In this document: one piece after another, positions 11,981 to 25,232 of the stretch
Position numbering within the stretch: position 1 is the stretch's first letter
How the letters are laid out: every line of letters begins with the position of its first letter
Source of the DNA: Jaltomata sinuosa
Taxonomy: Eukaryota > Streptophyta > Magnoliopsida > Solanales > Solanaceae
Length of the DNA: 64,000 bases
Direction: 5' to 3'
NCBI GenBank assembly: GCA_003996215.1
Contig: QJPP01004118.1
Coordinates: 104,895-168,894 of the forward strand
The notes under the pieces: generated by a model
The model's database searches: none
Seen by the model: only the letters and a program-made list of their open reading frames with translations
What the model was told of the DNA's origin: nothing
Made by a program: the position numbers and the translations under genes

Positions 11981-12310
11981 CAATAAGGCCTAAATAGCCA
12001 ACACGCTATATCTAATTAACATAGAAGGCCAAAATGGTCACCATCATAGCTATGAACCCCAACCGACTAGTTAGCAAGCCTCTATTAATACCATAATTTG
12101 TGGGACATGGCCCCAACCTACCCAAAACCTTTAAACATCCAAAAGGCAAACCAATAACAATAATAAGGCCCAACTAGCCAACAAGCTATAGCTAATCAAA
12201 TACAAGGTCAAAATGGTCACCATCGTAGCTATAAAACCTAACCAACTAGTTAGCAAGCCTCTATAAATACCATAATTTATGGGACAGGTCCCCAACCTAC
12301 CCAAAAACTA
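11981..12310. repeat. Tandem duplication of about 180 bp in LTR D
   Basis: Units beginning near 11981 and 12160 share AATAAGGCC...CCAACA, AAAATGGTCACCATC, CTAGTTAGCAAGCCTCTAT and CCAACCTACCCAAAA in the same order, with scattered substitutions. Confidence 0.8.
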
Positions 12311-13794
12311 TAACAGAAAAAAGGCAAACCTCTAAGACTCTGGCGACTGCTAGAAAGAAAAGATTCAACTAACCCACTAAAAGCTCAGCTATGCTACTCG
12401 GCAAGTCTATCTGGTCATCGTTAAGATCCTGCAGACATGAATATATAGAACCTCCAGGCAATGTGGCATCAGTATGAAATAATATACTGAGCATGTAAGG
12501 AAAACCAAAAACTGAAACTGAAGTGTAAGAACTTAACAAGAAGGTTAAGAGTAAATCAAAAGTACAATACCTTACCTTCCTGCAATAATGTAGAATATAA
12601 ACACGTATCAAACAATAACCTGACTGGGATCCCATAAGCCCAGTAGGTACAAATAACACACTATCACTATAAGTCAAAAGGAGTACAAATAGTCACTAAA
12701 TACCCATACTGGCCCCCTTACCTAGACCCATGTGATAATCTGATTAAAACTATCTTAATGTACATGTGTCGTGAATCAATACAACTCTGAGGATCTGTGG
12801 TACAATATAATTGCTACCCCAGAAGTACAACCTACACGTCCTGTAGGTATGCTTTTCTCGACCTGAAGGCACGCTAATATAATGTAACTCCCACTACAAC
12901 ATTTTAGTCTTTTGGCCACACTAAATCTGGACCACGCTTATAAAGTGTTGCCTAAAATATATTTGGTTACGCTTTTAAAGTGTAGCTACAGTTTTTAGCT
13001 TCTAGCCACACTAAAATTGGCAACGCTTTTAAAGCGTGGTCTTTAATGGTATAGGCCACACTTTATAAGCGTTGACAAATCATGATATAATTAGCAACAC
13101 TTATTTATACATACAACTACACTTTTAAGTGTGGTATTTTTGTAATTCTAAATACAATACTTTAGAAGTGTGGTCTAAAATTTTCACTAAAAAATTTAAC
13201 TCTCCCCCCAAAATATGTAACTCTCCCTCCAATTTCTAATTGGCCAAAAATATATTTCACTCTCAGCTTTCTAAAATATTTTAGAAGTAAATACTCACTC
13301 TAACATCTCTATAAAATATTCTCTCACTCTCACAGCTCTCTCACTCTCTCCGCCCTAAAAATCTCAGCTCAAGATATGCCCTATTTATGCAAAAATCAGT
13401 CAAGAACATGGGTTTGTGGGTTTAAGCTCAAGTCAACTCAAAGATATGCCGTAACCCAATGACATAATTTTATCTTTTCAGTCATTTTTGGCTTAAACCC
13501 AAGAACATGGGTTTGTGGGTTTTAATTTTCTTGTGTTGTTGATACGATTTGTGTTAATTTTTGCTTGTTTCTTAGAGATTGCGGTGGGGATCTGAAAGTT
13601 CATAGGTTCGCAGGTTTCTGATTTCATCATCATCTGTTTCTATGTTCAAATTTCCATCGATTAGGATTTTATATAGGTGAGCTATCTTCAGTGGAGATTT
13701 CAGCTCAACTCAGCTCAAATTTCTTCTAGTTTTTCTAATTTCAGCGGAGATTTCAGTTCCTAAAGAAGGTATGTTTTAAGCTTCAATTTAAAAG

Positions 13795-13905
13795 CATCTG
13801 GGTTTGTTGCATGTCTATTTTGCATCTGGGTTTGTTGCATATATATTTTGCATCTGGGTTTATTGCTTGTGGGTTTTATTGCTTGTGGGTTTATTGCATG
13901 TCTAC
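13795..13905. repeat. Short tandem repeats, GCATCTGGGTTTGTTGCAT type
   Basis: Three to five degenerate units of about 30 bp (GCATCTGGGTTTGTTGCAT then TATTTT) and shorter GCTTGTGGGTTTATT units lie in tandem inside the CACTA element. Confidence 0.8.
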
Positions 13906-14330
13906 TTTGCATTGTAATTTTTGCAAAAGCAATGAACATATTGTGCATTTGTGGGTATTTTTCTTTCTGTAATTATCTGATTTTTTTTTAATTTCCTACT
14001 ATTTTTGTAGCATTTTGTGACAGTAATTTTTAAATAAATGTGTTGAATGATGTATAAACTGGTTGTAGTTTAAGCTTTATAAGCTTCTTTGTACAATTGA
14101 ATACATTGCACTTATCAAATTTATTGGTTTAAAATGTAGAATCTATTGAAATTTTAGTAGTTATATTGGCTTCAGTTGGATAAAGTGAACCAGGTTCATT
14201 TGTTACTTCCTTTGCCAATTCTCTTTGCCATAGGTTTGACAATAAATTTTGTTCTTCTAATTGTTTTCGTATATGTGGTTATGGACCGAAGTGTCTAGCT
14301 CATTAACAAAGGGCTAACCTTACCAATCAA

Positions 14331-14454
14331 ACCACTATTTTAGTCTCAAAATAATATGTTGATATTTATGTGATGAATTATTAAAACAATGAACCACTAT
14401 TTTAGTCTCAAAATAATATGTTTATATTTATGTGATGAATTATTAAAACAATGA
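14331..14454. repeat. 62 bp tandem duplication
   Basis: Two adjacent units begin ACCACTATTTTAGTCTCAAA at 14331 and 14393 and differ at one base (GATATT versus TATATT), so this is a recent local duplication. Confidence 0.9.
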
Positions 14455-15419
14455 AGGAAGATTTGTTATCAACTTATGTGCAAAAATGGAAGTTTCAGTG
14501 CACTTGACCTAGAGATAGGAGATTGACATTTGCTTTCTGTATTTGGTGATTCTGTTTTAGGAGTTCGAAATTGTTCATTTGGCTCCTTTCTAAAGAAAAA
14601 GGACCTTTAATCCAAGTAAAAGATTACTTCATTTTTGATAGTTATCCCCTCAATTTCTTAAAAGCAAGAGTACTATCGGTGCCCCAAATTTCATTCCCAG
14701 GGGTTTCTCGCTAAGATTCAGTATTATGTATCTCACTATCAAGTTTCTCTCTTCTTTAATTCTGCACTATCCCATTCTGCTGTTGAAGAAGAAGACGACC
14801 CAAATTCTTCTAGATCAGATTTAGGACAACAATGTTCTTCTTCCGATCTAGAAACTAGGAGGGCATGTAATTTGAATCCGAGCATGCTGCTAGGATTTTC
14901 TAAAATTCCTATGCTCGCAGAGTTAGGTTTTGCACTCGGGTCAGCCCTTATCATTTAATGGGTATGTTCCAAAGAGGGTTCTAACCCTAGGCCTGACAAT
15001 GGTGATCAACACAAACCCAAGCGCCAATGACTATCAAGAAACAAACTTCTGGTAAGTGGGCTATTACTAAATTATCAAAGAGTAGACTCATGAGCTTGTA
15101 CACTACAACAACTAATTTACTATTTTTTGCTTTTCCTTTTCCCTTGGTGTTTTTACTTTCAATAGTTGCCTTTCGAGGTCTCGCAAATTGGATGGAAAAC
15201 AACTTTGAGATTAATTATGATCTCATCCAGTAAGTATAGAAATCAGTAGTTTTAAGCAAGAAATAGTTATATATGAGTGTTCTTTCTATATTGTTATAAG
15301 AGTCCGAATAATAATTCGAAAATGTATGTCAGTTACAAGTATAATCATATAACTGTGAATAACTCAAGTGTCTAAACAAGGCAGATGTGTATTTAGCAAT
15401 TTATCTAATTGATTAGCCT

Positions 15420-15590
15420 TTTTTTATACAACTGTGAAATATCCGAGGGGCGTGGCACGGTTCGAAACTTGGTGGATAATGGGCCTGCTCCTCTACCTCT
15501 CTCCACTTGTATCGGCAAGGTTCAAACCATGATGTGTGTGTAACCTATGCATCATAGACGGTTCTCTTACCACTAGACCAATGCCCCGAG
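15420..15590 (-). mobile_element. tRNA-derived SINE nested in the CACTA element
   Basis: Minus strand from 15590: CTCGGGGCA, then TGGTCTAGTGG (15570-15580), an exact match to the polymerase III A box TRGYNNARNGG. It continues to AGGTTTGAACCT (around 15518-15529), close to the B box GGTTCGANNCC. The spacing is about 50 bases. A body of about 100 bases follows and ends near 15420 in a short A run, the expected tail. Target duplications were not clear. The head resembles a glycine- or aspartate-type tRNA start, but I do not assign a family. It could alternatively be a decayed tRNA pseudogene; the tRNA-unrelated body and A tail favour a SINE. Confidence 0.62.
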
Positions 15591-18500
15591 TGACTTTTCT
15601 TTTGATTCCTCGCCCTTGTGGTTTTGCTCTCAAATATACTACTTTACAACCTGATTTCAATCTAGTGGTAATTATTTATTCTTTCTTGGTTAATTTTGAT
15701 TTTCTATGCAGAGTATAGAGATCTGCCACCTGTATGAACTTGCACCATAAGTTTAAACATTTGAAGGTATGCCATGATTTATTCATGTTGACTATCTTTA
15801 ATTTCTAAGGTGTGGTTACTTTCTTAAGCGCAATAATAAAGGTACTCTGATGTGATTTCCCTTTAATGGTATGTATTTGAATTCTTGTGATTACTCCGAA
15901 CATAAAGATGCTTCACTTTAAACTTGTATTTCATATTTTTCATTTGATTATTGGTGTGCATCATTGGAAACAAGGCATGAAAGGCTCTAGTGTCTTCTGG
16001 CTGCAGCAAGCTTTAGATGAATTTCATTTAAATAGAATTTCCAAACAATTATTTCATTTTGTAGTGAAGTCAGTTTATGATGAAGGATTCGAGGTTGGTA
16101 TTACTCGGTTATAGTGAGTGGTTGAGTGCCTTGTATATTTTCTTAATACTTGTACACCTGTGTTAACTTTTCTGTTTGTAATAGTTGATGTTTATACCCA
16201 TTTCTCTAAATTGCAATCTTTTGTATGTTATGTGTGCTGAGTGTGTTCCTTCTTATTTCTCTTCTCCAAAAGGAATACATTCTTTATATTGTTAGTTTGG
16301 TAGATGGTTCAACTGTTTTAAGTACTTCACAGGCATTTTATGTATCCATCTATTCCTAGTTAATCAAGTATGTGCAATATAAAGAATATGCTATCTGATG
16401 GGTGAAATAGAAGTCTAGAAGAAATTTAGAACCTTTCATATTCTAAACATGGGTACACCACGTGCAAACGTATAGATGGTGGTGGGTAAGCTTGACCAAG
16501 TGCTTGATTAAGGAGTAAGCAATGTGGGTTGCGGAATATCATGGTGCAGCCTCGAATATTGTTCAGGTGTGATTTATATAATGTTAGAAACCTCAAAATG
16601 CTAGAAGTCCAATCTTGATAAGCTTGAATTTCTCAGTAACTGGGTTAAAGTGGATCTAGCCCCAGTAAAAAGAAGAAAAGAGAAATAATAAAGCTAAATG
16701 AAGATAGCCAAATAATGGCTTATCAATCTAGTTTATTATGTAGAATTGGTTCACCACTAGAGTTATCTATTTTGATTATCATGAATCTGATTGCTTTCCA
16801 AGATATTTGTTTGAATTTAAAGTCTAGTAGTTTTGCTTTGAAGCAGCATCTCTTTTCTCGCAGAATTGGCTAGCTTATTCTCTTTGATCATATATTTTTC
16901 TTTAACTGCAGCAATGGGAAGATCTCATAGAGTTGCTGGGTTTCGAGTCTAGAACTGCTTGCAGTTTTGATTTTCTGAACAAGTAATTTCTTAACACTTA
17001 CTTTGAATTAGTGGATGTCACCTGTAAACATGGTGTCTTCTCTCATGCTTGGTTTTGTTTCTAGGTTGTCATGTAAGTTCCATGTGTCCTTTTTACATCA
17101 AAGAGAAGTTAGCTGGACATTTAGCATCAAAAGCATCCTAGCAATATAAATTGGCATAAAAGATGGACAATCTCTAAGGTACTGGAGCTGACGCTTTTCT
17201 GTATGATTTAGTCTCATATTCTTTATCCAAAATGTTATCCTCTCAAACACTTTTTATTGTAGGTAAAGGTTATCCATTGGACTAGATATTTGCTAAGCTA
17301 TACAGCAATTGGAATTATCTTCAGTGATTTTATTGCTCCTGTATTTTTAACTTTGCTTCACAAAAGGATGCCAAAGACGTAGGAAGCTTAACAGTTCTAA
17401 GCAGAAACAAAAGTATGTATCCCATTTACAGGGACAAGGTTGTAGTTCTTTTTTGTGGGCAGACATGTGGCATTGGAGATGGCAGAAAATGCTAGATAAT
17501 GCTGGAAGAGGAGGGAGATAAAAAACTTTGAGTATTTCATGGTTCTGAACACTCTAGCTGGGAGATCTTACAATGCAATTTGTTGAACATGGTTTGAACC
17601 AACTAGAAAACCATTATGGAGAGCTGATGACTAGAGAGTTGTGTCTAATGTTATTCTGTCCATAAAATCTGGTTTTACCAAAACATTAGATGGCCCTTCC
17701 TATTAGTGCCAGTGTAGATCTCTATATCTCAAGACTAGCATTATAATTCATCAAGACAAAGGGCACAGGAGAGAGGACGTATAGAAGCAAGTTGCACATG
17801 ATCTAGCTCGTATAAGATATAATTATGGATATTTTTTTTCTGTTGTGTTTGAATTGTATTGTAAACTTATAAAATTTGGATATTTTTTTTTTAAATTGTA
17901 CATTTGGATTTTTTCTCCTGTAAGATAATTAAAATTGTGACGTACAAGTATTTTGTAACAATATTATATAGCATAGACAACATTATCTTGCATTAAAAGT
18001 GTTGCCATAGGGACATCAATAGTGTGGCCTAGATTATAAATTGTGATATGTACATTAGCAAAGGCTACACTTCACAAATGTTGCTTTAGAGGAGACGGAA
18101 ACAACCACGCTTTGCAAGTGTGGCCTAAGGTAGCAAAGTCTACACTTGCAAAATGTGGTTTGAGGTCATGAGAAGCATTGCCAATGATATGCTACAAAGC
18201 GTGGCCTTTGTAACTCAAAGGCCACGCTTTTTAACCGTAGCTTGTATGGCCACACTTAATAAGCGTGGTCTAAAGTCAATGGTTATGCCCTTTTAGTCCA
18301 CCCCCGAAAAAGCATGGCCTAAAAACCAAAAGCGTAGCCTTTGATCAAAGGTCACACTTTTTGCTACTTTAGGCCACACTTTACAAGGGTGGACAAAAGA
18401 CTAAAATGTTGTAGTGTCCTGCCGTATAGGTACAACAACTTCCTAATGTATAGGTATAATCTGCCTGTTCTATAGGCACAGTCTGCCTGGCCTGAAGGCA

Positions 18501-19963
18501 TGATACAATAATCAGAATCTAGGCTCCAAAATCCTATAGTGCCAGTGTCTATTGAGGCCAAAACAAGCTCATAGGTTGCAGCAAGATGATAAAAATCTCA
18601 CATTAATAGAAAGTAATCCCAAGTAACCTAAATACAATCATTACATGATTTTTCAGGCTACTAAGTAAGGAATAGAATGTTTCTACTAGACACTATATCA
18701 TGATATGGTAGCAAATTCAACTGTATAAGGCTAGAGTCGAATAACAATGTTATACAAGCTATAACAAGATTAAGCCTTTAGGTCATGCCAGAAAGCAAAA
18801 AGGAAGCCTTGACATACCTTTCAACTGAAGCCCCAAAGGTGTTTCTATAAAGCTTGACCAACAAAAGATAATGTCACGACCCAACCTACCGGGCTGTGCG
18901 GGAGCCTACTCTAATCACCTAGATAGACGAACCCTTACCACCCGTCCAACAGCTAACATACGGAATTAAAGTAAACCGTTAAATTAAGCCACCTTTATAC
19001 ATAACTGAAATCCTTCCCTTTACAAATCCTGTTCAGAAATAGGCTACATAAGAAATTGTGGATAAACCTTTACAATATTTAAACCCCTCCCTAGGATCTA
19101 GTATAAACAGGTACAAGAGCTTCTACAAGATGACACAAAGAGATAAAAGACCCAACTTTCGCCATGGAATCGAAGAAAGAAGTTGCTGGAGACCCTCATC
19201 GCCGTGAAGCTATGAACCATCACCAACCTGCAACAAGACTATACCAAAAAGGTATAGCAAGAGTAGAGTCTGTACAAACACACGTTCTTGTAGGCATCAT
19301 CGGTCGAATTGAATCACTTCCTACCATCATATAAGAAAAACAGGGAAAAAGATGAAATAAACATTATATCTCCCTCCTTCACCTTTAACCTTGACCCTGA
19401 CATCTAGGACTTACCAAGTCACCTTTTCACGTAGACTTCCCAAGTCACCTTGACACGTAGACTTCCCAAGTCACATTTAACCTTTACCCCAGTCAACTAC
19501 CTTGACTAAATATTCAGACTTGACCCGGCTAGCTGCCCACCCAAACCGCTATTATACTATAGTATTACCTACCATTTACTAGACTTTCCCGGACCTCTAG
19601 GACAGCTTTACCACCTGGTTATATTAACCAATAACCACACCCAGACTCTTCATCTTCCTCTATATTTACCAACCACATGCAACTCACTTAGCAACCATTA
19701 ACACATTCCATGACAACAACAGAGTTATATCTAAATCCCTTTCTCATCTAAAAACCCGAACCCTTCAAGGATCCTCTAGCCACACCTAAGTGTTCAACAT
19801 GCTACCCGGTCTACCCCAAGACCCATCCTTATGCTTATTAACATAATTAATCCTTGACCGTCATTAGTACACTTAATGACAATAAAACATGAACTCATAA
19901 CCTCTTTTACATAGTCCAGACCCACCCGGATTCCCCTCTAACACATCTAGGTGTTAACATGTC

Positions 19964-20213
19964 AACCCGGTCTACACCAAGACCAACTCATAACATGATG
20001 CAACAACCGGGCCTACACCAAGACCAACTAATAACATGATGCAACATCCCGACCTACACCAAGGCCAACTAATAGCATGATACAACAACCCAGCCTACAC
20101 AAGGACCAAACTAATAACATGATATAACAACCCAACCTACACCAAGACCAAACTAATAACATGATATAACAAACCGGCCTACACCAAGACAAAACTCATA
20201 ACATGATATAACA
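19964..20213. repeat. Tandem repeats of about 44 bp, 3' LTR of LARD
   Basis: About six units carry CCTACACCAAGACCAA and ACTAATAACATGATATAACA with small changes. The matching array in the other LTR is at 25233-25475. Confidence 0.85.
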
Positions 20214-20392
20214 AAATTCCCGGTCACTCAAGGACCACCATTGGATATCACGATTCAATAAAAATAGCCCGGTCCACTCATGGAACCAATACAAAGTATC
20301 ATATTCAGTAAAACAACCCGGTCCACTCATGGAACCAATATCAACCAATGCAATGCAATAGTCAATAAAATAATGCAAGATGCAATTAAGTA

Positions 20393-20545
20393 AACCCGTA
20401 CCAGGCATGGTACCCGTGCCAATCGAATGTTATACCTGTACCAGACGTGGAACCCGTGCCAACCATGTGTTATACCCGTACCAGGCGTGGTACCCATGCC
20501 AACCATGTGTTATACCCGTACCAGGTGAGGTACCCGATCCAACCA
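20393..20545. repeat. Palindromic tandem repeats, 3' LTR of LARD
   Basis: Four units hold GTACCAGGCATGGTAC-type palindromes spaced about 40 bp apart with GTGCCAACC and GTTATACCC between them. Confidence 0.87.
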
Positions 20546-21750
20546 AATGTCAACAAACCACAGTCAATATATGAACACACACACCTTGTAAAACCAACAA
20601 GTAAAACCGTTCAATCACAGACTGTAAACAGGAACCTAGACATTCCACATAATTTCCCTAAGCAATGTAATGCATACAATCACATATACATGAGTACATG
20701 AATATACATATTGAGAAAAAATCATAAGCCATCACCTACCCCATTTCCAGGTAACCGGTGAAGCATTAAATCCCGTCTGTAGACTATTCCCCGGTTTACT
20801 CTTTTTATTATAACATGTAACTAGCGATTTCCCTTTTTAGATAAACACACAAGCATGCGACACTCTTACCTTTTTTAACCTTAGCCAGATCACCGCAAAG
20901 CCTCAAGCAATAAACATTCCTGAAACCCCACCTAGGAGCTTTCTATTTCCGTTTCCCGTGCTCCCAAGCACTCCCCCGGTTCCCCGAACCTTCCCGACAC
21001 GCTAGTCCCTCAACCCATCATTTTAGGTCAATAATATAATTAAGCGAACCACATGATACCATTCACAAACCCACAATTTACTCCGTACATCCTAGAAATA
21101 ACAAAATAATTCCCAAATTCGCCAGACTCCGTGCTCGGAGGCCTAAAACATGGATTCTTCGTTTCTACTATACAAAGTACGAAAAGTAAACATGTCTAAC
21201 TACTCATAAAACCTAGCCTACCTGGGTGCCAAGCAGCTGCAACCGTGCATTTCTGGCTATGTGGAGGCATTCCTGGCGGTCCTGCAGGCCCAGATCCGTG
21301 GTTTCGTGTCCTTTTTACCAGAATTTCGTTCTTGTTCTTGGTCTAAAAATAACACATAGTACATACAATTAACACACAAGGCCTGCACATTACCCAGACT
21401 ATACTAAATCACCTAGTTCTATCATTTTTACGGATAAAATAGAGAATTTAGGAACCTATGATCATAATAACATACTATTAACAATACCTAAGAACATACA
21501 TGCTTGGAATCCCCTTCTTTCCCCAAATTTGACCATTCCTAGGTCATTCCAACCCTTCCCCAATTTCCCTCCTAGCAATTCTGCCACATAGGAAACGTAT
21601 TACAGAGTTTGGGGAACGAAAGCCTTACCTTAGGGAAGATTTTTGACGGAAGAATGAGGAAAAATGCCTGGAATCACCTAGCCCTTCTCGCAAAATGAAC
21701 TTGTGAGAAATTGATGTTTTGGGAATGTTTTTGCATTAAAACCCCGTCGG

Positions 21751-21885
21751 CCCGCTATAGCGGTCCCCGCTCTGCTATAGCGGTCCCGCTATAGCGGTAA
21801 GCTACCGCTATAGTGGTCTTAAGCAGGTTGACCGCCCTTTGATCGCTGCTATAGAGGTAATTTCCACAACTATAGTGGTGGCCGC
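21751..21885. repeat. CCGCTATAGCGG motif array, 3' LTR of LARD
   Basis: At least five full or one-mismatch copies of the perfect 12 bp palindrome CCGCTATAGCGG lie within about 130 bp, mixed with half-sites such as CCGCTGCTATAG. Confidence 0.87.
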
Positions 21886-23220
21886 TATCGCGCATGGTCG
21901 CGCTCATCACAACAGAATGTACAGAAATCTGCCAGTTTTGGCTATCTCACAACACACTTGCTTCTCCCGACGACCTGAAGCAACCCTTTCACGTCAAACA
22001 CGATTCTAGAAGTTCTACTTACCCAAATTCGATTTCAAAAAAGTCCCCCGTCCTCCTCTATGTCTTGGCTATGCGTAAAACTAGCTTAACCCAAGACACC
22101 CAGTCCAATCCATACCCAGATTTCCCTAGACTCTACCTCGCTCCAAAATCGACCAAGGCTAGCCTAGCCCAGAATTTCAAACTCCCAAACCTGGAGTTTT
22201 CTAACTCTAACACTTGGCACGATTGGACTACTCGTAATGATGGACACAGTCGTTACAATCGATACAAATTTACCCATCATTTGTCCCTGAATGATCTTTA
22301 TGGCAGAGGGAGAGACCAAGCCCGTATCTCAATCTAATTGCTCTACCATGACAGCGTAAATATAACCTTTCGCAAACCACTAAAACGTTTTGAATCCCTT
22401 GGTATACACAAAATTTAATTCACTCCACTCTGTCAAGGAATCCCTTCCTTTGAGCTACATAAGGCAACTAGATTACCCCTCCCTGAGTGCCCAAGAAATT
22501 TGGGGCCTCATTGAAATACCGTAGCAAAAGAAACTCATCTAATGAACAAAATAGCTTTTCCCTGCCAAGGGGGCTAGATCCCACCATGGCGATCCCCTTT
22601 CCACTATGCCCGGAGTTCTTCTAGCCCAAACTCCATTCTGGAAACTTCCTACGGGGTACTATGCCCCTCACATATCATAGTACTAATACCTTATTCCTAT
22701 CAACACTGTGCCCCGAGACACCATATGTCTCTAAATCATGCAACAACAAAGATTCCATTGGAACTCATCTTAGCTTGAGATTTTGGCGACTCCCGTTCTA
22801 GGGGAAAAGTCTATCCTGGTACCTACACCCCAACCAATGCTATGGCGAGCACACCCTCACCACTAATGATCATCAATACTATCACAAGTCAATAATCACC
22901 CTCACAATACAAGCCCATTAGCAGTGTCCCACACTACTCAGTCAATCACGGGTCATTTATCAAATTCTACATGAGTGACTATTTCCACCGATGGTCAATC
23001 ATAATTTTACCAACATCCTGGGTTACCATATCTACCCTTTCCTTTTTATCGCACATGGGTTCTAAATTACCGACAAATACCTTATATGCATACTATATTA
23101 TCTATCTGGACATTTTCCTCGCTTCACATAGCAACTCATAATGTACCCATTGCCTTTAGATGCCCCGGGAATAAAATGAAAAACAAGGGAAAGCAGGGCA
23201 GGCACTCTGCCTTGCGCCCT

Positions 23221-23290
23221 TCCGCTATAGCGGTAAAAATCCCGCTATAGCGGTAAAAATCCCGCTATAGCGGGATCGCCGTAGCGGTCT
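23221..23290. repeat. CCGCTATAGCGG array with 20 bp period, LARD interior
   Basis: Three copies of the palindrome CCGCTATAGCGG are spaced exactly 20 bp apart by TAAAAATC, followed by a degenerate fourth (CGCCGTAGCGG). The same motif forms arrays in both LTRs of this element. Confidence 0.92.
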
Positions 23291-24124
23291 AGTTCCTCTA
23301 TGGTGGTCCTGATGGTAACAACCCAGAAATTTGAAATTTCCAGCAAGTGTATCCTTCTCCTTCCTCGGTTACCATTGTCTAGTCCTGTAAATCCTACCAT
23401 GGTCTTAAACCACCCTTAAGACCATTCTTGGAATCAAACGTATCACGATTCAGCATAAAATATTATCAATCACAAAGAGTTAACACTAGACAATTGTTCC
23501 CAACAATATCTTCCCGCCATAAAACACTAATGACTCCTTTGCCCCATGGTTCCCAATCAAGTCCCGACTGTCCTGAAAACGAAGCTTCCCTAAAGTCACA
23601 GTTCCCAACCCCTTGAAGCCTGAGTTCCCATAAGTATATATATCATTTTTACCAATGATAAGACCCTGCCCCGCATTTAGCATACTGTTTTTCACTTGAA
23701 TTACAAAACAAGTACTCCTTCAATTATTAACACATAACTAAGTTAAGACTCCTTGCCAACCACGAATTCCAAAGTAACTCAAATAACTACACACCACACA
23801 ATCACGGTCATTCAAATAATGCAATGCATGCAATCACGAGTCTCAAGCTCTAACACTCAATCAAACCAATTTCCCTTGCTTGTTTGTCATAGCCAAAGTC
23901 CAATGACATCCTTCACCTGGTTGAGATGCCAATTGGAATCGAGATATACCAATTGGACTCAACCCATACAAGCAAGTAACGAAACCGCACGAAAAGGAAT
24001 GAAAGAAGAGAATTGTTTCCTAGAATGCTTCATAGCTTCCCTAGGATTAGATGTGGATGTCTACACACCAATCCGCGGGACTCTATTCGACATTTTGCTC
24101 TTGTACTGGGAGACTGGTAACCTA

Positions 24125-24137
24125 GGATATGATACCA
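24125..24137 (-). other. Degenerate primer binding site, LARD element
   Basis: The minus strand reads TGGTATCATATCC. The first eight bases match the Met primer site TGGTATCAGAGC and the rest has drifted. It lies two bases from the LTR end at 24140. Confidence 0.7.
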
Positions 24138-25232
24138 TCTGTGACGACCCAACCTACGGGTCCGTGTAGGTGCCTACTCTAATCACCTAGATAGAAGAAC
24201 CCTTACCACCCGCCAATAGGTAACATGCAGAATTAAAGTAAACTTTTAAATTAAGCCACCTTTATACATAATTGAAATCCTTCCCATTAAAAATCCTGTT
24301 CAGAAATAGGCTACATAATAAATTGAGGAAAAACCTTTACAATATTTAAACCCCTCCTAAATCTAGTCTAAACAGGTACAAGAGCTTCTACAAGATGACA
24401 CAAAGAGATAAAAGACCCAACTTCTGCCATGGAATCGAAGACAGAAGTTGTTGGAGACCCTCATCGCCATGAACCTATGAAACATCACCAATCTGCAACC
24501 AGACTATACCAAAAAGGTATAGCAAGAGTAGAGTCAGTACAAACACACGTACTAGTAGGCATCATAGGTCGACCCGAATCCATTCCTAACATCATATAAG
24601 AAAAATAGGAAAAGACATGAAATAAACATTATAGCTCCCTCATTCACCTTTAACCTTGACCCTGACATCTAGGACTTCCCAAGTCACCTTGTCACATAGA
24701 CTTCCCAAGTCACCTTGACACGTAGACTTCCCAAGTCACATTTAACCTTTACCCCAGTCAACTACCTTGACTAAATTCAGACTTGACCCAGCTAGCTACC
24801 CACCCAAACCGCTATTATACCCAAGTATTACCTACCATTTTCCAGACTTTCCCGAACCTCTAGGATAGATTTACCACCTAGTTATATTAACCAATAACCA
24901 CGCCCAGACTCTTCGTCTTCCTCTATACTACCAACCACATGCAACTCACCTAGCAACCATTGACACATTCCATGACAACAACAGAGTTATATCTAAATCC
25001 CTTTCTCATCCCAAAACCCGAACCCTTCAAGGATCCTCTAGCCATACCTAAGTGTTCAACAGGCTATCCGGTCTACCCCAAGACCCATCCTTATGCTTAT
25101 TAACACAATCAATCCTTGACCATCATTAGTACACTTAATGACAATAAAACATAAACTCATAACCTCTTTCATATAGTCTAGACCCACCCGGATCCCCCCT
25201 TAACACATCTAGGTGTTAACATGTCAACCCGG

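Larger units (their letters stand above)
13300..17940. other. Interior of the CACTA element: unrecognised, possibly captured sequence
   Basis: Between the subterminal arrays the sequence is AT-rich with short open plus-strand stretches. One near 14737-14958 reads VEEEDDPNSSRSDLGQQCSS and onwards. Another, at 15027-15233, has a hydrophobic run. The one at 15887-16114 includes WLQQALDEFHLNRISKQLFH. A last one lies near 16913-16985. None matched a family I can name, and I cannot place exon boundaries. They could be exons of a captured host gene, as CACTA elements often carry, or chance frames. A CT-rich leader-like region at 13310-13370 precedes them. Confidence 0.3.
12892..18416. mobile_element. 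Complete CACTA (En/Spm) DNA transposon, 5.5 kb
   Basis: Left end CACTACAACATTTTAGTCTT and its inverted copy at the right end form terminal inverted repeats of about 28 bp with one mismatch (GGCCAC versus GTCCAC). The element is flanked by the 3 bp duplication TCC (12889-12891 and 18417-18419), the diagnostic CACTA target size. Subterminal regions of 200-400 bp at both ends carry many copies of a GCCACACTTTATAAGCGTGG-like motif in both orientations, typical transposase-binding sites. No TNP2 or TNP1 transposase motif was recognised inside, so it is probably non-autonomous. It sits in LTR D and carries a SINE. Confidence 0.93.
18872..22232 (-). mobile_element. 3' LTR of the LARD-like element
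   Basis: It matches the LTR at 24140-27500 throughout, including the 44 bp repeats, the KpnI-like palindromes, the CCGCTATAGCGG array and the last block ending GATTGGACTAC. Substitutions and small indels are scattered along it, so the insertion is not young. Confidence 0.8.
22233..24139 (-). other. Interior of the LARD-like element
   Basis: This is 1.9 kb with no recognisable gag, protease, RT, RNase H or integrase on either strand. The longest frame (23753-24169, plus) runs across the primer site into the LTR, so it is not credible as a gene. The interior holds its own short CCGCTATAGCGG array at 23221-23290. The minus strand next to the primer site has a short frame starting MSNRVPRIGV that stops at once. 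Confidence 0.55.

Noticed and set aside
15420..15590. Intact tRNA gene
   Set aside because: A and B boxes are present but no cloverleaf could be folded from the sequence by eye, and the body continues about 100 bases past the B box into an A tail, as in a SINE.
21894..22337. 147-codon open frame on the plus strand
   Set aside because: It lies in the 3' LTR of the LARD-like element and crosses the LTR boundary at about 22232. It has no domain, and the matching place in the other LTR (27176 onward) is not open.
23753..24169. 138-codon plus-strand frame in the LARD interior
   Set aside because: It is antisense to the element, runs through the primer site into the LTR, and has no recognisable domain.
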